A DNA stretch of 37,994 nt from Candidatus Fermentibacterota bacterium (lineage in GTDB: Bacteria; JAFGKV01), in assembly GCA_030620115.1 (NCBI GenBank), contig JAUXFG010000018.1:1-37994 (forward strand), written 5' to 3'. Below, piece after piece: positions 25,172-32,902 of the stretch. The translations under genes were made by a program, and so were the position numbers. The notes beneath the pieces are model-generated. The model searched no databases. It was not told the DNA's origin and saw nothing but the letters and a program-made list of their open reading frames with translations. Numbering within the stretch: position 1 is the first letter of the stretch; the number at the start of each line of letters is the position of its first letter.

Positions 25172-27295
25172 GTGAAATACGGATTACTATCTAGTCTCAC
25201 GCTAACCGCTCTTGTGATCTGCTTCTGCAGTCCAGCGATCGCTGGGGTGACCCCTGGTGGGCTTTGCGGGCTCATTGAGACACAAGACGCCGCCAACAAC
25301 GGCATCGGAACGCTGACCCTCGGCCTTCACGGTTTCTATAGAACAGAAGAGTATCCCGGGCTTCTCGATGCCGCAACTCTTCATGTGGGCCAATCCAGGA
25401 TCAGCATGACCTATGCCTTGGCTGACTTCATGGAGGTGGCGGCATTTGTTCCCTACCATTTCGACTACATCAGCAATAATGAGAAAGATATTTCTGGGCG
25501 GGATGATTTTGAATGCGGTGTAGGTGATGTAAACCTGCGCGCGAAGTTGACCTTGCCATTGGGCGACTTCAATGCACTGCAGTTTGGCCTTTCCGGCTAC
25601 TATGGTTTGACCACGGGAGATGAGGACAAGGGGTACGGCACTAGTTCTCCCTGGTTTGGCGGCATGGGGTTGCTCACCGTCGATCTGGCGCAAGCGGTCC
25701 GATCAGCACCGCTGAAAGTTCATTTCAATGCAGGGATCGAGAAGAACGATGACGATAAAGAGACCGAGATCATGAGGCTTGCCGGTGCGGTGGAGTTCCC
25801 CACGCCTTCCATGGCTTTCTTCTTGGAGTTGTCCACTGATCAGTACCGGACGTTCGCCGGTCAAGAGCTCGATTGGGATTTCACGGATAGTCCTATGAGG
25901 CTCACACCCGGCGTCAGGTTTGGAGGCAAGGGAGAGTCAACTCTGGATTTCGCAGTTCGAATAGGGCTCAACAATGATGATGCGCAATACAAGGCGCCGG
26001 ACTGGGAACTGGTGTTGACCCTTGGCATGCCCTCGCTCATGGCGAAACGCGACAAGGATTCAGACGGCGTATCCGATGAGGGCGATCTCTGTCCTGATAC
26101 GCCGTTGGGAGCCATTGTTGACCTGCGAGGATGCCCTCTGGACACGGATCTTGATGGCATCTACGATGGTCTCGACCGCTGTCCCGACACGCCCCGGGGC
26201 GCCGTGGTGGATCCCACTGGCTGCCCTCTTGATGGTGACAGGGATGGGGTGCCGGATGGCCTCGATAAATGTCCGGATACCCCTGCAGGCGCTAGCGTGA
26301 ACACCTGGGGTTGTACCGAGGATAGTGACGGCGACGGCATACCCGATGGAAGAGATAAATGCCCAAGAACCCCCACCGGCGCCATTGTTGATGACCGCGG
26401 CTGCCCCCTTGATGGGGATGGCGACGGGGTGCCGGACGGGGTTGATGACTGCCCGGATACACCCGCCAATATGCCGGTAGACAGAGCTGGTTGCCCCGTG
26501 GATAGCGATGGCGATGGTGTGGCCGATGGTGCTGACAAATGCCCTGATACCAGACCAGGAACTGCAGTCGACAGCCTCGGCTGCCCGGTGGATGCTGATT
26601 CGGATGGCGTTCCCGATGGAATCGACATCTGTCCTGAAACACCATACGGAGCAAAAGTCGACCACAAGGGTTGCCCGCTGGACACCGATGGTGACGGGGT
26701 ATTTGACGGTCTTGATAAGTGCCCGGGGACGCCGATCCGCGCCAAGGTTGACTCTCTGGGATGCCCCATTGATGGCGACATGGATGGCGTTTCCGACGGG
26801 CTCGACATCTGTCCCGACACGCCGTACGGAGCCCAAGTCGATCGGAATGGTTGTCCATTGGACAGCGATGGTGATGGGGTATATGACGGATTGGACAAGT
26901 GCCCGGGCACACGCCCGGGGGCAAAGGTGAACAGCTACGGCTGTCCTGAGAGGATCCGCCTCGAGGGCGTCAATTTTGCGGTAGCCAGTGCTGAACTGCT
27001 TCCTGAATCGTTGCCCGTTCTCGATCAAACGGGAACGCTTCTGGTGGATGTTCCGGAGATGCGGGTGCGAATCGAAGGCCATACCGACTCGGACGGCACG
27101 GACGCGTACAATCTCGACCTCAGTCAACGGCGAGCCGAATCAGTCAGAGCATATCTGATCAAGCGATTCAATGTCTCGCCCAGCAGCCGAATCGAGGCAC
27201 GGGGATTTGGTGAAAGCATGCCCATAGCCAGCAATGCTACCCCCGAAGGAAAACGCCTGAACCGGCGTGTCGAATTCGTGATCCTGGAGCAGTAA
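25172..27295 (+). CDS. OmpA-family outer-membrane protein with thrombospondin type 3 repeats
   Basis: Links the outer membrane to peptidoglycan. The 707-residue form starts at GTG 25172, 6 bases after GGAGG (25161-25165), giving a clear signal peptide that ends ...SPAIA. Residues about 26-290 look like a beta-barrel with alternating strands; residues 294-593 are ten 30-residue calcium-binding repeats of the form DxDxDGVxDGxDxCPxTPxGAxVDxxGCPx, each with two cysteines; residues 594-707 are the OmpA C-terminal domain with the peptidoglycan-binding signature IEGHTDSDGTDAYNLDLSQR. In-frame starts upstream, as far as 25112, have no ribosome site. The repeats should form a stiff calcium-loaded spacer. 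It is followed by a hairpin and then EF-G. Confidence 0.94.
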   Translation: MKYGLLSSLTLTALVICFCSPAIAGVTPGGLCGLIETQDAANNGIGTLTLGLHGFYRTEEYPGLLDAATLHVGQSRISMTYALADFMEVAAFVPYHFDYISNNEKDISGRDDFECGVGDVNLRAKLTLPLGDFNALQFGLSGYYGLTTGDEDKGYGTSSPWFGGMGLLTVDLAQAVRSAPLKVHFNAGIEKNDDDKETEIMRLAGAVEFPTPSMAFFLELSTDQYRTFAGQELDWDFTDSPMRLTPGVRFGGKGESTLDFAVRIGLNNDDAQYKAPDWELVLTLGMPSLMAKRDKDSDGVSDEGDLCPDTPLGAIVDLRGCPLDTDLDGIYDGLDRCPDTPRGAVVDPTGCPLDGDRDGVPDGLDKCPDTPAGASVNTWGCTEDSDGDGIPDGRDKCPRTPTGAIVDDRGCPLDGDGDGVPDGVDDCPDTPANMPVDRAGCPVDSDGDGVADGADKCPDTRPGTAVDSLGCPVDADSDGVPDGIDICPETPYGAKVDHKGCPLDTDGDGVFDGLDKCPGTPIRAKVDSLGCPIDGDMDGVSDGLDICPDTPYGAQVDRNGCPLDSDGDGVYDGLDKCPGTRPGAKVNSYGCPERIRLEGVNFAVASAELLPESLPVLDQTGTLLVDVPEMRVRIEGHTDSDGTDAYNLDLSQRRAESVRAYLIKRFNVSPSSRIEARGFGESMPIASNATPEGKRLNRRVEFVILEQ
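26051..26950 (+). repeat. Ten tandem 90-bp calcium-binding repeats inside the OmpA-type gene
   Basis: Ten units of exactly 30 codons, with no indels between them. Unit 3 ends GCT and its valine-aspartate position is Asn. Units 6-8 and 8-10 share extra identity (DSLGCP, then ICP(E/D)TPYGA(K/Q)VD, then GCPLD(T/S)DGDGV(F/Y)DGLDKCPGT), pointing to a two-unit (180 bp) duplication. Confidence 0.93.
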
Positions 27296-27305
27296 CCTCA
27301 ACGCT

Positions 27306-27331
27306 GGGGCAGCCTGTCCCCAGGCTGCCCC
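27306..27331 (+). terminator. Strong GC hairpin between the OmpA-type gene and EF-G
   Basis: GGGGCAGCCTG (27306-27316) pairs perfectly with CAGGCTGCCCC (27321-27331) around TCCC. No T tract follows, so it is a poor classical terminator. It may protect the OmpA mRNA 3' end, act with Rho, or reduce read-through into the EF-G gene, whose ribosome site lies about 24 bases on. Confidence 0.55.
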
Positions 27332-27365
27332 CTTATCCCCAGATAGCCCGTTCAGGAGGAGCATA

Positions 27366-29405
27366 GTGAGCAAGCGTATCGGGTTGATACGCAACATAGG
27401 CATTATCGCGCACATCGACGCAGGAAAAACCACCACCAGTGAGCGATTCCTCTATTACTCTGGGGCAACGCATAGGATTGGCAGGGTGGATGATGGGTCC
27501 ACGGTGCTTGACTACATGGAGCAAGAGCGTCGGCGCGGCATTACCATCACGTCCGCTGCGGCCACCATTCCATGGCGGGATCACCAGATCAATCTCGTGG
27601 ACACACCTGGCCACGTAGATTTCACCGTGGAAGTGGAGCGTTCTCTCAGAGCCATCGACGGAGCTGTCACGGTTCTCTGTGGCGTGGGAGGGGTAGAGCC
27701 CCAGACGGAGAATGTCTGGGCAAGAGCGGCCCGGTACAAGCTTCCCAGCATAGTGTTCGTAAACAAGATGGACAGGTTGGGCGCGGATTTCGACAGGGCC
27801 GTGGCCATGGTTTCCGAACGTTTGGGGCAATCCACCCTCACGCTCCAACTCCCCGTTGGCGCTGAGAACGACTTTCGAGGCATCATAGACCTTCTCTCAA
27901 TGGAATATCTCGTTTGGGACGCCACCTCGCGAGGCGAGCAGTTCGAGCGTTTGCCCATCCCCGATGATCATCGCCAGAAGGCAATGGCGGCCCGGAGGGA
28001 GCTCTTGGAGAAGATGGCGGATCTCGACGACTGTTTTCTCGAGCTTCTCCTGGAGACCGAGACCCCCCCCATGGCTGAAATCAAGGATGCGCTGAGGAGG
28101 ATCACCTGCGGAGCACAAGCAATGCCCATACTCTGTGGGGCGGCTCTGCGGGACATTGGCATCCAGCCTCTTCTCGACAGCATTATTGACTATCTGCCTT
28201 CCCCACAAGATACGCGGCCAGTGGTGGCTTTTGATGGTGAGACGAAGGAAGAGATCCTCTTCCATCCCGAGGAGAAGGCGGAGTTCCTTGCATTGGCATT
28301 CAAGGTCATGTATCAGGAGAGCCAATCCCGACTCACCTATGTAAGGGTCTATTCAGGAACCCTCATGCCCGGCCAGGACGTACTCAATCCCACCAGAGGC
28401 GTTATCGAGAGGCCAAAACGGTTCTATCGCCTCTACGCAGACAAACGGATGAAGGTGGATAGGCTGACTGCCGGGGATGTCGCGGCAGTGGCAGGACTTG
28501 GCAAGGCCTTTACGGGCGACACTTTATGCTCGCCCGCCAATCCCGTGGTACTTGCGGAGAGCATGGAATTCCCGATCCCCGTTGTCTCAGCTGCAGTGGA
28601 GCCCATGACCCGAAAGGACGAGGACAAGCTCACCAAGGCCCTGGAGAAACTGCATGTGGAGGATCCCACATTCTCAGTCCGGGAAGACAAGGAAACCGGG
28701 CAGACAGTGATATCCGGCATGGGTGAGCTCCATCTACAGGTTCTTGTGCAAAGGCTCAAGGAGCACTTCCAAATAGACACGCGGGTTGGTAAGCCCCAAG
28801 TGGCCTACAAGGAAACGGTGGAAAAGATGGCTGAGGCCGAAGCAAGGTTCGAGAAACTGCTTGCTGGCCGGATGCACGAGGCCACTGTGCGGCTCTCAGT
28901 GGCCCCTGCCGCGCAGCGAGCAGGCATTGTATACCTTGAATCAGATGAGATGGCTTTCCTTCCCACTGATCTCCGAGCAGCAGCAAAGCAGACGGTCATG
29001 GCTTCCATCAGTGCGGGGGTACTCATGGGTTATCCCATGGTTGATCTCGAGGTGTGCCTGGAGGGCGTTGATTTCACTGAGGAAACGGTGAGCCCCATGG
29101 CCGTATCCGCCGCAGTATCCAAAGCATTCCACGAGGCCTGTCACAAGGCCGGCCCCATTCTGCTCGAGCCTCAGGTTTTTGTGGAGATCGCCGTGTCCGC
29201 CGACGGCCTGGGCAATGTGGTCGAATCATTGAATAGCCGGGGGGGACGCGTATCCGATATTGAGACGAGGCCCGTGGGGCATGGCGTTCGCGCCATAGCC
29301 CCCATGTCCAAGATGTTTGGGTACGCCACGGAACTGCGGTCGCTGACCCAGGGAAGGGCGACTCTCTTCATGAAGTTCAGCCATTTCGCCCGCTGTTCAC
29401 CTTAA
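27366..29405 (+). CDS. fusA: Elongation factor G paralogue (EF-G2 type)
   Basis: A translational GTPase of 679 residues that drives ribosome translocation or recycling in the cytosol. GTG 27366 follows AGGAGGAG. The G motifs are AHIDAGKT (15-22), RGITI (57-61), DTPGH (79-83) and NKMD (133-136); the G5 region reads CGAAL rather than the common GSAF. Domains II, III (HVEDPTF), IV and V (SRGGRVSDIETR, FGYATELRSLTQGRA) follow, so all five domains are present. It is not next to rpsL, rpsG or tuf, and its wording resembles the second-EF-G group, so a canonical fusA probably lies elsewhere. Whether it translocates, recycles or does both cannot be read from sequence. Confidence 0.94.
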   Translation: MSKRIGLIRNIGIIAHIDAGKTTTSERFLYYSGATHRIGRVDDGSTVLDYMEQERRRGITITSAAATIPWRDHQINLVDTPGHVDFTVEVERSLRAIDGAVTVLCGVGGVEPQTENVWARAARYKLPSIVFVNKMDRLGADFDRAVAMVSERLGQSTLTLQLPVGAENDFRGIIDLLSMEYLVWDATSRGEQFERLPIPDDHRQKAMAARRELLEKMADLDDCFLELLLETETPPMAEIKDALRRITCGAQAMPILCGAALRDIGIQPLLDSIIDYLPSPQDTRPVVAFDGETKEEILFHPEEKAEFLALAFKVMYQESQSRLTYVRVYSGTLMPGQDVLNPTRGVIERPKRFYRLYADKRMKVDRLTAGDVAAVAGLGKAFTGDTLCSPANPVVLAESMEFPIPVVSAAVEPMTRKDEDKLTKALEKLHVEDPTFSVREDKETGQTVISGMGELHLQVLVQRLKEHFQIDTRVGKPQVAYKETVEKMAEAEARFEKLLAGRMHEATVRLSVAPAAQRAGIVYLESDEMAFLPTDLRAAAKQTVMASISAGVLMGYPMVDLEVCLEGVDFTEETVSPMAVSAAVSKAFHEACHKAGPILLEPQVFVEIAVSADGLGNVVESLNSRGGRVSDIETRPVGHGVRAIAPMSKMFGYATELRSLTQGRATLFMKFSHFARCSP

Positions 29406-29464
29406 TTCGCGCAAGAATAAGATCGCATTTTTGGCGCACAGATTTGGCGCTAAATTGATCTCTC

Positions 29465-29555
29465 CCATGTAGGGGCATGGCATGCCGTGCCCACCGGCTT
29501 GCCACGGCCAAGCTTTGGCGTAGACGGGAAGCGTAGTCCCGTTCAGTACGCGGGA
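29465..29555. repeat. Cluster of short palindromes between EF-G and the convergent gene
   Basis: GGGCATGGCATGCCGTGCCC (about 29473-29492) is an almost perfect palindrome. It is followed by GCTTG-CCACGGC-CAAGC and by ACGGGA with TCCCGT seven bases apart. The DNA looks like a dispersed repeat of a type widespread in bacterial intergenic DNA, but no second copy is in this window. It may help end transcription from both sides of the convergent pair. Confidence 0.45.
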
Positions 29556-29634
29556 TGAAGATGGGATACAAGAATGTGAAGTTATTCCTGCGTGAACCCT
29601 CACTTCAATACCGGCACGTCGATATGTCTGAAGT

Positions 29635-31425
29635 TCATATTGGTAAGTGGTAACTCTTCATATCGCGCCACAGATTCCGCCGTCGTTTATGTTGCTGACA
29701 CCATTGCGCCAGCATACCGTCATATGCATCGCGGCTCAGCTCATAGAGCGCTTTCATCCATTGAGCATGACTGGCATAATTTGAGCCGTAGGCGTGCGCC
29801 GGATCCGGAACAATATGGCGTAGGTGGTCTGTCCAAATATCCATGACAGTCGAAAGGCAGGAACCCGCATTCATTTTCTGTAGCCCGCTGCAACGTGTCT
29901 TGTTCAGCAAAGATGCGTGGGAATCGTCGGGAAGGACGATCTTGAAAAAGGTAGGATACTGCTTCTTGAGCCCGCCACTCTCAGGCAGATCCTTTGTTAA
30001 TCGTGCAAGCGATCTCCATTGTTCTGCAAAAGCATTGCCGTCTCTTCTCAGATCTGCCAACCAAGTGTTGAGCTTCATCATGAACCATGCCCCTTTCCCC
30101 GTTATGTCCACTTCGGCTTCAATCAACCAGTGTATCCATGTGTCAGAGGAAAGAGGGGCATCCATAACATGGCCAATACTTCGCCGAGCCATTTCGTTCT
30201 GCCATTGAACAAACAGCGGATCGATTGCTTCTCTTGCCTCACGATTTCGCTGCTTCTTGTAATGACTAATAATGGCATCCCAGTCTTCGGGGGCACGAAA
30301 CACCATGCTTTGCAATTCTGATGCGGCACTTCGTTTTATATTGCCGAGCTTCTGCGCTACACTCGCCCATGATTGCAGCAATCCTGAGATATCTTCCTCA
30401 TTATCTCCATAAGAGTATCTTCGTTCATCAAGCAGGAGGGAAGTTTCAGGATACCATGTTGTCTTATCTTTCCTGCTCAAGCAACTGGAAAAGGTCTCCT
30501 CAAGCAATGATTCAGCGACTTGATAATCACCCCGGCCAAGAGCATCATCAATCAGGGGCTGGCCGTACCGCCAGTTCTCGGCAAGGTGCTTCCGGCATGT
30601 TTCAAGGTGTTCGGCAGAGTCGAATCGTTTCTGATAGAGATGATTCATCCTGTGCCATCTTGAATAGACATTCTCCAGATGATTTCTGTTGTCATCATTC
30701 TGGAAGCACTCATAGATTTCACAGCAGACTTCCCCGGGGAGTTCTGTAAAGAAATCAACACACTCATTATCATCCAGATCCACCATATCGCAGTGGTCCT
30801 GAATTCCATAAACCTTGTCCAGAAAAGCCTTGCCGGGGCGCGCATCCTTGAGCGAAGAAAGCCACAGCCATCTCAATACGCAGCGGGTGACATTTGCCTC
30901 CAGTGTGCACCCCTCACCATCCTCAGCACCCATCCATTCGGGGTATGAAGAGATGTTTGAACCGATCTCCTCCAGCGCGTTGGAAAACAGATCAGGATCA
31001 TCGACCAGATCATAGACGTCATCAATAAGACCGAGCATGTTCCCCGCTATCGGATCAAGGTCATCCGCAAGGACAGATCCGTCAAAATAAGGCGGTTCCC
31101 AGTGTGCGTCCTGAACGGCATATTTGCCCTCTTCATCACCTACTTCGGAAACCAGGCCGTCCCAGTGACTCCACAATGAATTCCAGTGCTCGATTGTCCG
31201 TTCATCGGAAGCAACCCGGACAACCGGAGATGTGCGGGTTTTTTCATGGTCCATTTTCAGGATTTTGCCTACGGTTTCGCCCATATCCGGGTCGGCCTTT
31301 TTGAACGCCTCCGTATACCGATTCGCATCTCCGGTGGAAAACACAACATCCAGAAGGCAGGTAATCTGATCTATCGTCAAAGATTCCATCAGGAATTTGC
31401 CGATATGGCGTTTTGCTTTTTTCAT
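29635..31425 (-). CDS. Protein of unknown function, 596 residues
   Basis: I do not recognise this protein. It runs without interruption from ATG 31425, with GGAG about 13 bases before; ATG at residue 13 is an alternative. It has no signal peptide or membrane segment, is acidic in the first 250 residues, rich in Trp, His and Asp, and looks almost wholly helical, with repeated W-x(5-7)-W and LxxW patterns that could be TPR-like or HEAT-like. Cysteines are scattered and do not form a zinc-finger or SWIM motif. By eye the gene is more AT-rich than its neighbours, and it sits between repeat-filled gaps, which suggests acquisition by transfer. It is convergent with EF-G and divergent from the helicase gene 1.5 kb away. 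Function unknown. Confidence 0.78.
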   Translation of the reverse strand: MKKAKRHIGKFLMESLTIDQITCLLDVVFSTGDANRYTEAFKKADPDMGETVGKILKMDHEKTRTSPVVRVASDERTIEHWNSLWSHWDGLVSEVGDEEGKYAVQDAHWEPPYFDGSVLADDLDPIAGNMLGLIDDVYDLVDDPDLFSNALEEIGSNISSYPEWMGAEDGEGCTLEANVTRCVLRWLWLSSLKDARPGKAFLDKVYGIQDHCDMVDLDDNECVDFFTELPGEVCCEIYECFQNDDNRNHLENVYSRWHRMNHLYQKRFDSAEHLETCRKHLAENWRYGQPLIDDALGRGDYQVAESLLEETFSSCLSRKDKTTWYPETSLLLDERRYSYGDNEEDISGLLQSWASVAQKLGNIKRSAASELQSMVFRAPEDWDAIISHYKKQRNREAREAIDPLFVQWQNEMARRSIGHVMDAPLSSDTWIHWLIEAEVDITGKGAWFMMKLNTWLADLRRDGNAFAEQWRSLARLTKDLPESGGLKKQYPTFFKIVLPDDSHASLLNKTRCSGLQKMNAGSCLSTVMDIWTDHLRHIVPDPAHAYGSNYASHAQWMKALYELSRDAYDGMLAQWCQQHKRRRNLWRDMKSYHLPI

Positions 31426-31654
31426 TGTTCTGACTCCGCAACTCCCAAGTAGATTGAGGGTCCGCCACAGGCGGATCGATGTAATGGGGTAAGGCGAATC
31501 TTTTCGGCAACATCACGTTCGGCCCTTATCTCTGCAATCGGCCTCTGCATGAATACTCAGCGAACATGCGAAACGTTGGCGAGAAAGCAAGTAATTCTAA
31601 GCTGCATCCTTGGTCAGCTTCGAATGCCGTTTCTCCACGATCTTCTCTCAATGC

Positions 31655-31783
31655 CTATGTCTGCTTCGTTACGCTCCTTCGGACTCCTCGGCGTATCGCA
31701 GGGGATACGACTGCGGGGTCCTCGGTCTCAAGCCTCGCGGCCACAACCATCTCGACCCTTTCGCGACGAAAGCCGGTGAGAAA
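31655..31783. repeat. Family C dispersed repeat, copy 2
   Basis: Aligns with 6014-6136, including CTCCTTCGGACTCCTCG, GTATCGCAG, GATAC, GTCCTCGGTC and TTCGCGACGAAAGCCGGTGAGA. The hairpin is kept: GGACTCC (31681-31687) pairs with GGGGTCC (31715-31721) using one G-T pair, and GTATC (31693-31697) pairs with GATAC (31704-31708). The left part of copy 1 is not clearly present. Confidence 0.8.
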
Positions 31784-31792
31784 TCCGGGCTA

Positions 31793-31890
31793 GTCATTGC
31801 GAGGAGTGTAGCGACGAAGCAATCCCGCGCGGTACGCGGGATCGCCGCGCGGAGTTTATGCTGGGCGACGTCGTAGTGCTCGCGATGCCC
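31793..31890. repeat. Family B dispersed repeat, reverse orientation
   Basis: GTCATTGCGAGGAGTGTAGC and GACGAAGCAATC are the reverse complement of the family B end at 24950-24982. They are followed by CCCGCG-CGGTA-CGCGGG, a small hairpin, then GATCGCCGCGC, again matching family B in reverse. It abuts the family C unit on its left. Confidence 0.7.
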
Positions 31891-32096
31891 CCGGCCTCAG
31901 GCATTGCAAGAAGGGTTCCGATAGTGCAAAGCACTTCCCGGCCTGTCCTGAAAGCTCACGAAATCACCATCAACCGAACCTCTGATTCTTGCAGATCCAG
32001 CAGGTTCTTCCTCCTGCCCCACTGACAAATGGAACGCCTCTCCCCCACCCCAGCTCTCTCGATGCTTTAGTTTCCTGGCCGATTCCGCCTTGGACA

Positions 32097-32368
32097 CCGT
32101 TCACAGGTTCAGGGTTCACCGTTCAAGGTTGCCTGAAGTCAGCTCTCACTGCGTTATTGCCGATCCAGCGCTACGCAAACCCCACTCCGGACTTCGCTGT
32201 GAAACCGCTTCTATTTGCCGAAGAAGACCAACAGACCCCTCCGTTTGCCCTCAAAACGAATCCTTCTATTCTCCTGCCTTCTCCATTCATAGCCTACGAA
32301 TTCTCGCGGCCGCGGGATTCGGATTTCCGGTGAACCCTGAACCTCTGAACCTTTGAACGCGTGAACGG
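32097..32368. repeat. Family A palindromic repeat, copy 2, with internal insertion
   Basis: The left arm CCGTTCACAGGTTCAGGGTT leads into GGTTGCCTGAAGTCAGCTC, the reverse of the copy 1 centre. About 150 bases follow without a match elsewhere in the window, then GGATTTCCGGTGAACCCTGA and the right arm ending TTTGAACGCGTGAACGG. Compared with copy 1 it is inverted and split. Confidence 0.7.
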
Positions 32369-32421
32369 ATACCCGCTTGGATGGGTGCCGCGTATCAGCT
32401 GAATGCTAGAATCCTTCTCAG

Positions 32422-32461
32422 ATAAATCTCTAGTAAATCCATAGATTTACTAGAGATTTAT
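32422..32461. other. Perfect 18-bp inverted repeat, AT-rich
   Basis: ATAAATCTCTAGTAAATC (32422-32439) is perfectly repeated in inverse at 32444-32461 around CATA. There is no T tract beyond the stem and no adjacent gene end, so it is unlikely to be an ordinary terminator. It could be a protein-binding site or the hairpin of a mobile element remnant. Confidence 0.8.
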
Positions 32462-32583
32462 TCCACGCAGAATTGAAGGCGCTTTTAAGGCATTGTCGAC
32501 CAAATCAGCGAGCACGATTTCGGATGGCATGACGGCCGGTAACGAGACTTCACCTCCGATCCCAACAGCGAAATCTCTGGCAT

Positions 32584-32622
32584 GATGAGACTGCCGCGTC
32601 GCTCCGCTCCTCGCAGTGACCA
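32584..32622. repeat. Short family B-like fragment
   Basis: GATGAGACTGCCGCGTCGCTCCGCTCCTCGCAGTGAC-like DNA repeats the motif order of family B (GAGATTGCTTCGTCGCTACACTCCTCGCAATGAC) with several changes. Only the core is present. Confidence 0.5.
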
Positions 32623-32902
32623 CTGATGGAGGCGCGTAACAGATCCGGCGATGGTTGCGGGTTGGTATCCCGAAGCGTATTTTTGCGGGATGGTGGTTGA
32701 CTTCAGCGAAGCCAGAACTGAAATATCCCGTGTTCTCTGGTGATACGGGGAGAGTTGAAGGGGCTTTGAAGGCCTGAGGTCACCGAAGCGAAGGATGAGA
32801 GATCTCGGCTTTTTCCTCGATTGCCTGCGGAGAAGCGCTGATCGTATCCGCTGGACATGAGTGGATGCCGGATGACCGTCGATCTGGCGCGAGTGAGGGG
32901 CA

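Larger units (their letters stand above)
31426..32902. other. 1.5 kb gene-free repeat island
   Basis: No credible gene is seen on either strand. In order it holds a family C unit, a family B unit, a family A element with about 150 extra bases in its middle, a perfect 18-base-pair palindrome and a short family B piece. It separates two divergent genes of likely accessory nature, so it should also contain their promoters, which I cannot place with confidence. Confidence 0.7.

Noticed and set aside
26060-27127. Very long minus-strand frames across the OmpA-type repeats
   Set aside because: They arise because a 90-base repeat without stops on one frame repeats the open frame on the other strand; the plus-strand protein has signal peptide and domains.
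29635-31425. SWIM zinc-finger protein paired with the SNF2 helicase
   Set aside because: The cysteines do not form the CxC...CxH pattern, and the gene is divergent from the helicase with a 1.5 kb gap.
32694-32725. Possible promoter TTGACT with AAATAT about 18 bases on, before the helicase gene
   Set aside because: The second hexamer is a poor match to TATAAT and the start site is over 170 bases further, so it is not better than chance.
31426-32902. CRISPR array
   Set aside because: The repeats there belong to different families, are unevenly spaced and differ in sequence and orientation; there are no regular spacers and no cas genes.
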